Below are positions 1 to 9,737 of a stretch of DNA of 64,000 nucleotides, piece by piece. This DNA is from Monilinia fructicola (lineage: Eukaryota; Ascomycota; Leotiomycetes; Helotiales; Sclerotiniaceae), in contig VICG01000006.1 in assembly GCA_008692225.1 (NCBI GenBank), positions 501,501-565,500 of the forward strand, written 5' to 3'. The position numbers and the translations under genes were made by a program. The notes under the pieces were generated by a model. That model saw only the letters and a program-made list of their open reading frames with translations. It had not been told where the DNA came from and searched no databases. How positions within the stretch are numbered: the first letter of the stretch is position 1; every line of letters begins with the position of its first letter.

Positions 1-1291
1 ATCTTCCTGAAGATAGTTTTGGGACTGAACGTCGGGATATTTTGTATGAATATGCTACGAGATTAATTCAATGAACGGCTTTATTGATAATAGAAACTTA
101 CTGTACAACCATTTTTTTTCTCTCTCCTCGATCAATGCGCTGTGCAGGACAATTTACCTCGTAAGGAATATTTGCTACTGTCTTAGTTGTTCATTGATTC
201 ATTGATGATTAGTTATTAATTCCCTGTCGTCACCCTCCTCATTTCCATTGCCCTCAAATAATATAGAAGTAGTAATCTTCGACTCCCAGCCCGAGTCCAA
301 ATCCCAAATCCTTCAGGTCACCGCACCGCATCGCACCGCTTCTCGGCCTTCCTCCCTGCAAACATATATTCTCTCTCCAGGTCTATCCTCCCATACCAAT
401 ACCTCATTCGAAACTTTAATCTTCACCCCAAATAATCTCACACTATGGCGCTTGAGTCAATGAGTAGATAAGTAGAATCTTGATTGTGGTTTTATATTTT
501 GGAGCCCAATACTGATACTGATGCCACAAGTAACATTTGAGATTAAGAGTTGGGGATTAGGTATGTATGTAGGCATGCATGCATGCAGAAAAGAAGGAAA
601 ATAAAAATAACAAATAGTTGAGAAATTCTTCGCATCTCAAACCCAGGCACAGCAGAATCCGTATAATGAATCGATCATCGGTGGTTGGGCTCTGGTATTT
701 GTTCTTGCTTGCTTCAAAGGTTGGTTACCCGTGCTAATATTGATATATACTCGTACACACACACACATATATATACGAGCAAAGAAACAACTACACTTCA
801 ACCATACTCACCATAGAATCCCCTTTATATCTTTGGATACCTATCCATATTCCAGTTCTAAGCCTATTCAAAGTTCGAGAGGGGGATCTTGGGTTGTTTG
901 TATTTCTGCAATGTGATAGAATGAAATATACGCATATATTACAACACAACACAACAGAACACAACAAACTCTCCCCCGATAAATACTTACCAAATTACAA
1001 TTACAAAACTGCGGATGGATTTGGGGTTGCAGAGTTGAGGTGAGCTGAGCTGGAATTTTATTTTAGTTTTTTGATTGTGGAATAAATGGGATGTAGTTTG
1101 TTGATTTATGATATAATTATCTATGCCCATTTGAAGCAATCCTCTCAGTTCTTTCAATTTTGGTATACCCAGCGCCATTTCCATGATAGAATACATGCCA
1201 CAACACCCTTGAAATACAATTTCCCTTTTCCGCTCCCCGATCAACCGATACAGAAATAAAAACCATGAACAAAACCACTGTAATCTTAACA
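1..1291. other. Intergenic, no gene seen
   Basis: I see no supported gene. The stretch holds a CATG-type short repeat near 572-587 and a mixed CA/TA microsatellite near 756-775. Open frames here are short and of low complexity. Confidence 0.5.
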
Positions 1292-2250
1292 TTAAAATCT
1301 GACGCCGTCCCTTTCCCCATCTTGATCTTTACCCGCCTCCCCGACAATAAACTCCAAAACCTTACAAAACTTCTCGTTTAAAATGCCACCTCTCCACTCC
1401 TCCTCTCCCTCCAATCCCCCACCCCTCGCTTCCAGCCCCGCCTTCCTCGCTCTCTGCTCACTCTCCACCCTTTCCCTCAGCGCCCGATCAACCCTCACCG
1501 GAACCGCCACCACAACCCTAACCAACAAAATCAACATCCTGGCCCTGCCGACTAAATCCCATTTCCACAAACCCCGCAATCTCTTCTGCACCCTCCATAT
1601 CCTCCCCATCTCAATATAGATCAACAGCGCCCAAACCCTCCCTCTCATGACCAGCTCTCGAACTTTCACAAAAGCGATCTCGACAGATGAAGTGATGTCC
1701 GTGTTGATCAGGTGAGGGTATTGCGAATTGAGGGATGTGAGAAGAGAGCGGATGGTGATGAAGTCTCCGGTGAGAAAATCGTGGATTAGGGACGAGACGG
1801 TAGTTTTGAAGAGATTATCTGAGGCTAAAGAAGGCGAGGGATGTTTGGTAGGGAGGGAAGAGGTTGCTGGTGAAGATAAAAATGACGACGTAAGAGAGGC
1901 GGAATCATATGTTCTGCGAGAAGAAGGCGATTTAAGGATTTCAAAAAGAGAAGGCCAGACGTTGGAATGCACTGACAGGTAGAAGGCATTTGGTTAGAAT
2001 AATTGGGGTGGGAGAGCTGTTGAAAACAGCGGGAGAAAATATACCGAGTAGAAAGTGGATGGAAGGGGATTCTGTCCGGATGACATATTTTGGATCGTTC
2101 TAAATAACATCGTCGCAACTCCGCACCTGTAGCCGATCTTTGTGCTCCAAGTATCTTGTATAACTATATGGGTAGGTAAGTGAGTCAGATATTCACTCAT
2201 GCGCTTCCCTTAGTTATATTCATTTGCCTCACAATCTTCCAAGAGAACAT
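1292..2250 (-). pseudogene. J-domain (DnaJ-like) co-chaperone with a single-base frame break
   Basis: Read on the minus strand, an exon at 2163-2045 encodes the front of a J domain: LYKILG, then LRRCYLERSKICHPDR, with the HPD tripeptide at 2082-2074. A 73-bp intron (2044-1972, donor GTATAT, acceptor CAG, branch TTCTAAC) leads to FQRLAFSF. The frame then stops at a run of five T (plus-strand A5 at 1943-1947). The frame one base away continues the J-domain end, FEILKSPSSRRTYDS, and stays open to 1292 (about 215 residues). J-domain proteins stimulate Hsp70 ATPase. The tail has two hydrophobic stretches (ALLIYIEMG and MLILLVRVVVAVPV), so membrane association is possible. The first exon is unsure; an ATG at 2250 spliced to 2163 is in phase. 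The break may be an assembly error or real decay. Confidence 0.7.
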
Positions 2251-4440
2251 AGTAGCTTTACCATGGAAGGATATCGCAACGACCATTTGAAAAATAGATA
2301 AAAATGAAAATGACAGAGAAACATACATCTTCTTCATTCAGAATGCCTAATAGGATAGAAAAAACCAATTTCTAGTCAGCATTTTCTCATTCAACTAAAC
2401 AAAGTGCACTTCATGTTACTGCACCTCAAAAGTCCAACTCCAACTCCAACAATCACATGTCAAAACAAACCAAACAACTCACTTTGAATTACATCATCCT
2501 TAGTTCTATCACTCAAACCGCCAAAATCTCTCTCAATCATTCTCCAAATCTCTTTTCCCCAATATGAATTTCAAAATAAAAATAGATTGTTAAAACCCAA
2601 TACCTAGAATGTGAAAGTAAGAATCAGATGGAAAGCATTTAGCCTTAGAAAAGTAGTAAAGTAAGAAAATGAATGTTATGTTGGATGAAAAACGAGTGTG
2701 GAAAGGCAAAAAACATGGTTGCATTTGAAGGCAAGGTTGGCTATATGTATGTAACCTTATCGGATTGGATCGGTGTTTTCCTTTGGCTGAAGGACTTTCA
2801 CATGGGAAATGGGAAGTGAAAGAGGAAAAAGGGAGGGAGTAGGGCAGCAAAAAAAAGTGAGGCGTGGGTTTTGGTGTGTGTGTGTGTTTGGGTTTGTGTT
2901 ACTGCGGGGAGAGAGACAAGGGGTTCCGGTTGGTGGGAGCGGGATTGGGATAGATGGGATGACTAAATGAGTTGTGCAGAATTTTATGAAAGATATGTAA
3001 CCTTAAGGTTAAAGATCTGTGTGGTTAGATGTCTCGAATTATCTTCACTCTCCACTTAGTTATGATTGAACTCCATCGTACCAACTTCAACTCCAATCCG
3101 TACGTTCTTTCGAGATATCCCCTGATCATTGCCACACCTTGTTTAGACGGCAATTTTGATCAAGATTTGCGGTTATAGTACCTTTGGGTGACTTTGAAAT
3201 TGAGTCCGCACTAAGGTTATGTCCCTTGAATCTTTGTTAGGTCATGATGAAATTAATAAATGTGTGTCCTCTAATTCTCAACCAGAATCCTCCGCTCTCA
3301 TCCTTGCAGGGAGTATATGAGGCGTTTCTTATAACCTGCATAGTTCAAAAGGATGAATTCAGAATTTTCTTAATAGAAGTTTCCCCGGTTTTGGGTGTGA
3401 TTATCGAGGCTGGAGTACACCGGAAAGGTTTCCTGCTGTTGATTAAGTATTAAGTTCGCCAAGTTAACAGTATATATCATAGATCTCATGATTCAAATAT
3501 TGCCATGGTTAGTACGGTGATAAACGTCTCAATCAAATATTGAAACAGTGATAGCCCATTCAGTGCGATAATTTGCTGAGCAATGAAAGATGCCAGTGGA
3601 AGCTTCTTTGTGTAGATTTGTATAGGGCAAGAGACTTTTGGTAGAACAAATTTTCTGAAAGGTGCATGGGTGGAAATCTACAATCAATAACATCAAGACG
3701 GACAGTTTGTATGCTGAATTGCCTGTACTATCATCTAAGACAATATTTATGGGTCAGAGACCCTGTATAACTATCATACGACTGAATGAAATAGGCGGTC
3801 ATGAATCCTCGAGCCTCCGTGAGAGCTTAGGTCGGGTGCGCAACTATGCATTCTCACGAGTAAATCTGACATAGAGCTCTATAGCCAATGAATCAAAGAT
3901 GAAGAATTTCCAGATGAACGATAAAATCGTGGCTCCGAATCTAACTGATTGCCCTGTTACTGATAGGGCGAGTAGATTGCAGTTTCGTTCCAAAATCAAA
4001 GGGAAATACACTTTTCTGTAGTTCAATTCAAGCTCATGTTTCTATTGACCACTTGGTCAGATGAGGCTTGCAAACTTTATGTAGCCTTTTTGGTTTCTTT
4101 CACGCCAGATCATAAAATGGAAAAAGAAACAAATAATTGAAAGAGCCGTATAGCAACATGCGACATCTTCGTCAACCGGCACTCCTTCAACATGTTCAGA
4201 TTGAACAACTTGAAGTCAAACTCCGTTCTTGTTTGTTATGATACACCGATAACATGCTTCTATACTTATTAAGAAACGGCGATCGTTGTGTGTTGTGCTT
4301 GGAAGAAGACAAACGAAGGGAGAACAATATCAATGTCATTTGGGCGTCAAGTAGAATTATTTGATTACTAAGCTTCTTCCCCTCATAACCAAACATCAAT
4401 CCTCCGAAAAAACAATTATATTCCACCACAATTCACAATC
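2251..4440. other. Intergenic, no gene seen
   Basis: About 2.2 kb without a supported gene. It contains a short GT run near 2873-2887 and an AT-rich spacer. Open frames here (for example 3244-3453 and 3662-3874) show no family resemblance I recognise and are not called. Confidence 0.45.
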
Positions 4441-6341
4441 ATGTTCACATCTAGTCAACATCCTGCCAGTGACAAGATCAGAAGCGCAGATTTTGATGAA
4501 AATAGCATCACCTTGTTGTCAACTAGCTGTAAGTTCCTATGGCTATCTTAACAAGCATTTTTCTAACACGTGACCAGCCCTACCAGAATCTTATACCTTT
4601 GAAGATCTGTATCGAGAGCTTGCGAGAGAAAGTGAAGAAGTAAAAGATGTAAGCATACATCCTACCAGCTACTTGGCCCATCTATATACTTATTGGGGTG
4701 ATCAGGAACAGTTAGAATCTATACTCATACTTGCCACCTGCCTGAATGAGCCAACTAGACTAAATGTAAGGGATGATGATGATTGGCACGAGAAGCTCGA
4801 GGATTATCTTTCAAACCAAATATTGCCTGATGGCAAGATCTTTTCGTTGGATGAGACTGATGGTAAGCTATTTCATGCCAAACCATACCTTCGAGCGTGA
4901 ACTCATATTGTTGAGGCGAGGAAGAATCAGGCCAAACGCATAAAATCAAACAGCACAAGGGGAAATATACCCTTTGTATCCTTGCGATATCCAGTCTTCT
5001 TAAAATATTTTCAAAATCATCATGCAAACCAAAGAATTCCACCCTTCTTTCTCTCCTCCCATTCACTAATATTACGAATCCATGGACGACTTCCCAGTCT
5101 CAACAAATCGCTACTGCAATACTAGAGAAACATAACCTTTACATTCAGTCTCCTGAATTCCTAGTCACTTACCTTCTACAATCTTTTATTCGTCCCATAT
5201 TCTCTAAAACCCCTGCTCCAAAATCCGTTACTGCTTCTTCCCGGAAAGCAGCACCATCATCCGCACCACCTCGTCATTTTGATATTCGTGAGTCTTCTCC
5301 TTCAAGACAACCCTGGAGGTCAAATATTCCATATACTCTACCAGTTATACAATGGATCATCGAATCTATCTCTGTACGTCTTCACCCTAGAACCTCGTTT
5401 TTCCCATACTAACACCCGCGCTAGTCGGACATCCTCCGCACCCAAGCATTTCCACTTTTGATCCCCCCCCTCCTCACCCTCCTTGATTCTCCCTCAAACT
5501 CAATCCGTGTTCACACTCTCCAGCTTCTTCCGTCGCTTTTCTTCAAAATGGGCGATAAAATCCTTTTGCAAACGGGGCTGGGTGATGTCTTCGAAGATGC
5601 CATTCACCCCGTCTTGTTATTTCTACCTTCTCTGACACCAGTTGACGATACACTGAAGTTATTGCCAGTGGGGTACAAAGCTCTCTATGCCCTTTGTGAT
5701 GCAAGGTGGCCCGAGAGGAAAGAAGGAGAGGCCGATACCCGTCTCGCAGGACTTATGCATAAACCCTCTAAGCCACAGCGAACCCTTCCAAGTCGCCAGC
5801 CCAACTCCGTCTCGCATTTCTCGACCGAATTATACGCCAGGCTATTCTCCCTGCTCATCTCCACTGCCAAGAAATACCTTCAGTGGTCGAAATACTCATA
5901 TCACAAATCAGTATTATTATCCCCAAGATGGGAATCTGGGGCGTAAGACATTTGAAAGATATCCTACCAGTTACATCCAACATCCTTATCAATCCATTTT
6001 TAACCGATACCTATCCTTCACTTGTTCTAAATACACTAAAAACGTTAAGAGAAGTTATTCTTGTACTTTGGCCACGTATCGGTGTTGAGGGGCATCGATT
6101 GAGCATTTTTCAGGCTCTGGTAATCTCATTTGGAAACGCTCGCTTGGAACCAGGAGAAATTTCCGAACAGAAGAAAAGGGTACATGAGGATATACTGAAA
6201 GAATTGCAGGAAACTGGAAAAGTATTTGTGGCAGCGGTTCGAGGAGCAGAGGATGAGGATGTGAAACGAACATTTGAGGATGAATTGGTCAAAATCATTG
6301 AGACTGATGAGGAACTGGCTAGAATCTTTGGAGTGAATTGA
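4441..6341 (+). CDS. tti2: TELO2-interacting protein 2 (Tti2 family)
   Basis: Tti2 forms the Tel2-Tti1-Tti2 (TTT) complex, an Hsp90-linked assembly factor for PIKK kinases such as TOR, ATM and ATR. Exons are 4441-4528, 4578-4862, 4931-5373, 5425-5740 and 5800-6341, giving 557 residues with phases that close. Recognised stretches are YLLQSFIRPIFSKT, LLTLLDSPSNSIRVHTLQLL and KMGIWGVRHLKDILPV, typical of the HEAT-like helices of this family. Introns 1 and 3 carry CTAAC branch sites and introns 1-3 have normal donors. The last intron (5741-5799) is odd: its donor would be GTCTCG. It is inferred because the frame must change between DARWPERKEGEADT and LRLAFLDRIIRQAIL. A one-base loss between 5772 and 5800 is the alternative. 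Confidence 0.85.
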
Positions 6342-6803
6342 AAAAAACAAGGAGATTGACATCAAGAAAATGTTACCTGAAATTGATTATTCAGTACCAG
6401 TAATATCATACAAAGTTTCCTATCACGAATTACGACTCCGCTCAAAAATGTTCAGGTCTTTAGTACGATAGATGAACATAACATGGTGTCACCAATACAG
6501 CACATTCAGTCATTTCTATGCTGTTACTAACAGCTGTTACTATGGAAATATTCTACGCTAGTATACCACGCTCTTCCTTATAATCTTCGATCTCCTAGAT
6601 GTAGGTCTTTCAACACAACCCATCATTTCCACGACACCCCCAAGATAGAAATATCACAGAGTCTACAACCCGCCCTGGAACTTCCTTCCACAACTCTGTT
6701 GATTATCTACTCCTTAAAATCGACTCCCAACTCCCAACTCCCAACTACCAAGCCCAGACTCCAAAACCATACCCAACATCTCCACAACCATATCATTTCA
6801 AAA
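6342..6803. other. Intergenic / promoter of small gene A
   Basis: Spacer of 462 bp between the TTI2 stop and the first small paralogous gene. The last 150 bp are rich in CA/CT on the plus strand, as in many fungal 5' leaders. No further feature seen. Confidence 0.4.
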
Positions 6804-7277
6804 ATGACATCTCCAACCTCCAACCTCTCAGATCCTCCCCATGACCCCAAAACCAACAATAACACCATCAAAATCACCGATCCCATCACCGAGGCAAACG
6901 ACATCACCAACGCGAAAGCCATCGCCAACACAACCACTACCGTCGCCCTCAAAAACCCCCGCATCCTCAACCCCCTAACCATGTTCTCTCTCAAGCATTG
7001 CTGTTACAAACTCCGCGAACGCATCGTGGAAGATGAAAAGAAGGAGAATGGAGATGAGAAGGGCGAGGCAGATATTAGGGAGTTGGAGAGGAGGGAGATG
7101 GAGATGGAGAGGGACGCGATGGAGGTGAGGGAGAGGGAAAGAAGAGAAATCCAGAGGAGGGAAGCCGAGAGGGAGAGGGTGCAGATGGAGTGGGAGTGGG
7201 AGGTTGAGGAGAGGGAGAGGGAGGCTTTGAAGAGGAAGGCGGAAGAGAGAAGAGGGTGCGAGGGGCCGGGGAGTTGA
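6804..7277 (+). CDS. Small charged coiled-coil protein, paralog A of a three-gene row
   Basis: Hypothetical protein of 157 residues, single exon. The ATG at 6804 has an AAAA context and follows a pyrimidine/CA-rich leader. The N-terminal 50 residues are Thr/Asn/Pro-rich and look disordered. A central segment, LTMFSLKHCCYKLRERIVED, resembles the segments of the two following genes (SLKxxCxxLR core). The C-terminal half is almost wholly Glu/Arg (many ERE and REAERER runs), likely one long charged helix or coiled coil. No signal peptide or membrane segment is seen. The function is unknown. The strongest support for it being a real gene is the shared core with the genes at 8092 and 9084 on the same strand. 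Confidence 0.6.
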   Translation: MTSPTSNLSDPPHDPKTNNNTIKITDPITEANDITNAKAIANTTTTVALKNPRILNPLTMFSLKHCCYKLRERIVEDEKKENGDEKGEADIRELERREMEMERDAMEVRERERREIQRREAERERVQMEWEWEVEEREREALKRKAEERRGCEGPGS

Positions 7278-8091
7278 AGTGTTGTTGGCATTTTGGGTTT
7301 GTGCTTTGGGGTAGGCGGATGGCTGGATTTTGTAATTTGGTGGGTTGGTGGTAGATGAGGAGTTTGGGAAGGGGAGGAGAAATAGGGAAGTGGGTGAAGG
7401 GTGGCAGTATTGTGTAAAGGGTGTAGTCCTGCCAGTTGAGATCACGTGGAAGTAAAGCCTGAAGATGAAACACTTAACATTTCCCACGCTCCTATCTTCT
7501 TAATCTTGATTTACATCATCAATGTACCATATTTGGGCATCTCTGCTATCAGTTTCAACATGCTGTATCAGTAGATACATAAATAAAACCACTACAGTAA
7601 GAACAAAAGATTACATGGAGTAACCGAGCCAGTGGTGATTATAGCTTTGGATCAATATGCGAGATATGCAACCGTTCGTTGATCGAATTTTGAGGATAGT
7701 ATAAGATATGTGATAAGTTAATCCATGGGTCGATTTCACCATCGTAAGAGTGGAGATATTCTATCTGAATCAAATGGCAGTCATGACAATACGCCACCCC
7801 ATCACTTCAATCGACTTCTTCTGATCCAATGTTCGATCCGGCTAGATACGAGTATGCTTAGGTCGTAACCAAGACAAAGGATTGTTCGCTTTCTCTTCTG
7901 AAAACTGGTAGTGTAGAAAAAAGCATTGTTCAATTAGACAAAGAACCAGATAATAATCTTTATATAAAGCCCCTTTTCATCTTTTTCTCTCCCTCCTCAC
8001 TCATAACCTACCCACACAGAACCCAACCCATCCAACCCATCTAACCCTAAAACCCTCAAAAGAAAGCCCATCACCCGACCCCCCAGCCAAA
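7278..8091. promoter_or_regulatory. Spacer with TATA box upstream of small gene B
   Basis: No gene in 814 bp. A TATA-like box (TATATAAAG, 7961-7969) lies about 125 bp before the ATG of gene B and is followed by a long pyrimidine/CA-rich leader, a usual fungal core promoter layout. Confidence 0.5.
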
Positions 8092-8379
8092 ATGCTCGAC
8101 CCAACCCTCGCCCCCTTCCATGTATCCAACATTCGACCCCTCGACCCCGATCCTGCAACCCCATACCCCCACAACCTGCACCTCCGTGGCCACCGAACGC
8201 TCTCCCCACGCACCCTCCACAGTCTCAAAAGATCATGCCGCGAGTTGCGGGATTGGATGCGGTGGGACTATGAAGGCGAGTTGGCTTGGCGAAGAGCGGA
8301 GGGTTGGCAATATGATGAGGAGGAGGTATGGAGGTGGAGACCTGCTGCGATGGAGGGGATGAGGAAGAAGACGAGGTGA
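8092..8379 (+). CDS. Small acidic/Trp-rich protein, paralog B of a three-gene row
   Basis: Hypothetical protein of 95 residues, single exon, starting at the ATG at 8092 (context CCAAA). It carries LHLRGHRTLSPRTLHSLKRS followed by CRELRDWMRWDYEGE. Against gene A it shares R-x-L-x-P-x-T-x-x-S-L-K-x-x-C-x-x-L-R at the same spacing. Against gene C it shares L-x-L-R-x-H-x-x-L-S just before the core. The tail is Trp- and Glu-rich (five Trp in the last 45 residues). No signal peptide or membrane segment is visible. I do not recognise the family. A TATA box sits 125 bp upstream. Confidence 0.62.
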   Translation: MLDPTLAPFHVSNIRPLDPDPATPYPHNLHLRGHRTLSPRTLHSLKRSCRELRDWMRWDYEGELAWRRAEGWQYDEEEVWRWRPAAMEGMRKKTR

Positions 8380-9083
8380 GGTGGGCTATGGTGAATAAAG
8401 AGATGATATGTATCTTGAAGCTGTGAGTTGTGGGAGTTAGCTGAGTAAGTAAAAGAGATTGTATTTGGTGAATCTATTCTCGAGTGAGAGTTGATGGTGC
8501 AAGGGGTTAGTCAATTAGTACTCGGTTACTTGAATGCAGAATCTATTACTCAATCATATTTTTTTTCAAAAAAACCGAAACTTGAACCAAGAAATGCACC
8601 TTATTCATCGTGAAACACGTCATCCGTTGTTTGATAACACAGAGAATTGCTATTGCAAAAGAGTAAAGATAGGGTAGGTGGGTACCTAGGTAGATCGTTC
8701 AGTGGAATAGCCTTTGCACATAGTGTGTGAGCGAAGATAGAGCTATTAGTGTGAAATATAAAGAAATATTACAATATATAAAGAAATATGTTAAAAGCAT
8801 GAATTTGACAATCATAGTGAAATATAGGGTAACGATAAATGATCATTTTAAGCTATAACATAAAAGTATAACTACTCTAACATATATCATATAATCAAGA
8901 GTTATGTGTGGTTTTCGCATGCTATTCTACAGATTCGAACAAGAGACTGAATAGAACAATGCCCATCATCACCGATTCAAACAAAGAAGCAAATACAACA
9001 ATGCCCATAATGCAATTGTAAATGATTATAAAGAAGTGCTCTTTCTTCCCCCCCTCTCTTACCACTACCCATCAACCATCAAG
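8380..9083. other. Spacer between small genes B and C
   Basis: AT-rich spacer of 704 bp. A 17-18-bp near-repeat (AATATAAAGAAATAT) occurs twice around 8753-8790. A phrase like AACAATGCCCATxAT also occurs twice (near 8957 and 8998). No gene seen. Confidence 0.4.
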
Positions 9084-9347
9084 ATGTCCAACCACACAGA
9101 AACTCCAATCCCTCAAATCCCAACACAAGACCCCGAACCCAGCGAACCCAGCGAGCCCTCCGATCCCTACCTCCAGGATCTCGACCTTCGAGACCACCAA
9201 GAACTCTCCTCCGAGCTCCTTATCGGGCTCACTATCTCCTGTGAAGATCTCCGGAAGAGGATGATGGATGATTTCGTGGATCTGTTGTTGGATGCCATGA
9301 TCATGGGGGTTGAGTTGGACGAGTTGTGGGTGTATAAACCTTTTTAG
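9084..9347 (+). CDS. Small acidic protein, paralog C of a three-gene row
   Basis: Hypothetical protein of 87 residues, single exon. The chosen start is the ATG at 9084 (context CATCAAG). An in-frame upstream extension exists but has no ATG I can support. It has a Pro/Ser/Glu-rich N-terminus with a tandem EPSEPSEPS, then LDLRDHQELSSELLIGLTIS and CEDLRKRMMDDFVDLLLDAM. The C-x-x-L-R core and the preceding L-x-L-R-x-H-x-x-L-S align with genes A and B. The C-terminal helix is acidic and amphipathic. Function is unknown; the similarity to A and B is weaker than that of A to B. Confidence 0.58.
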   Translation: MSNHTETPIPQIPTQDPEPSEPSEPSDPYLQDLDLRDHQELSSELLIGLTISCEDLRKRMMDDFVDLLLDAMIMGVELDELWVYKPF

Positions 9348-9737
9348 TGAGGTGCACTACGTGAGATGTGAAGTTTTGGCGAGGCTGGAAAGGTAAAGTG
9401 CATGTACACGATTCATTCATTTCCTTTTGATTATCATGGATGTAATTTCTTTCTTCGACCAGACCTCGTTTTATTCTTAAGTGAGATGAGCAATGTATGC
9501 TAGTCGAGTAGGTTACACTTATAACCCCCCTTATCTTACAATAAAAGTATTTTTTAACAAAACAGAACAAATGTACTCATAAATTCATACTTCTTCCAGT
9601 CAATCGCTTCCGCATGTCATAGAATGTAAATGCATTAATGTTCCTAGTAAGATGCAACAGAAAAATAACTCCTTTCGCTGGATGCCCATACAACACCACG
9701 CTAAGATTTGAACTTCCTTATCCCTAAAATGTAATCC
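9348..9737. other. Convergent 3' spacer
   Basis: 390 bp between the stop of small gene C and the stop of FIG4 on the other strand. AT-rich, consistent with two 3' UTRs facing each other. No gene seen. Confidence 0.4.

Noticed and set aside
1383..1619. Plus-strand Pro/Ser-rich frame
   Set aside because: It is antisense to the J-domain gene tail, whose frame has family support nearby.
6975..7487. Several long minus-strand frames opposite small gene A
   Set aside because: They mirror the GAG/AGG-rich sense repeat and give Pro/Ser/Leu low-complexity proteins; the sense frame has the shared core with genes B and C.
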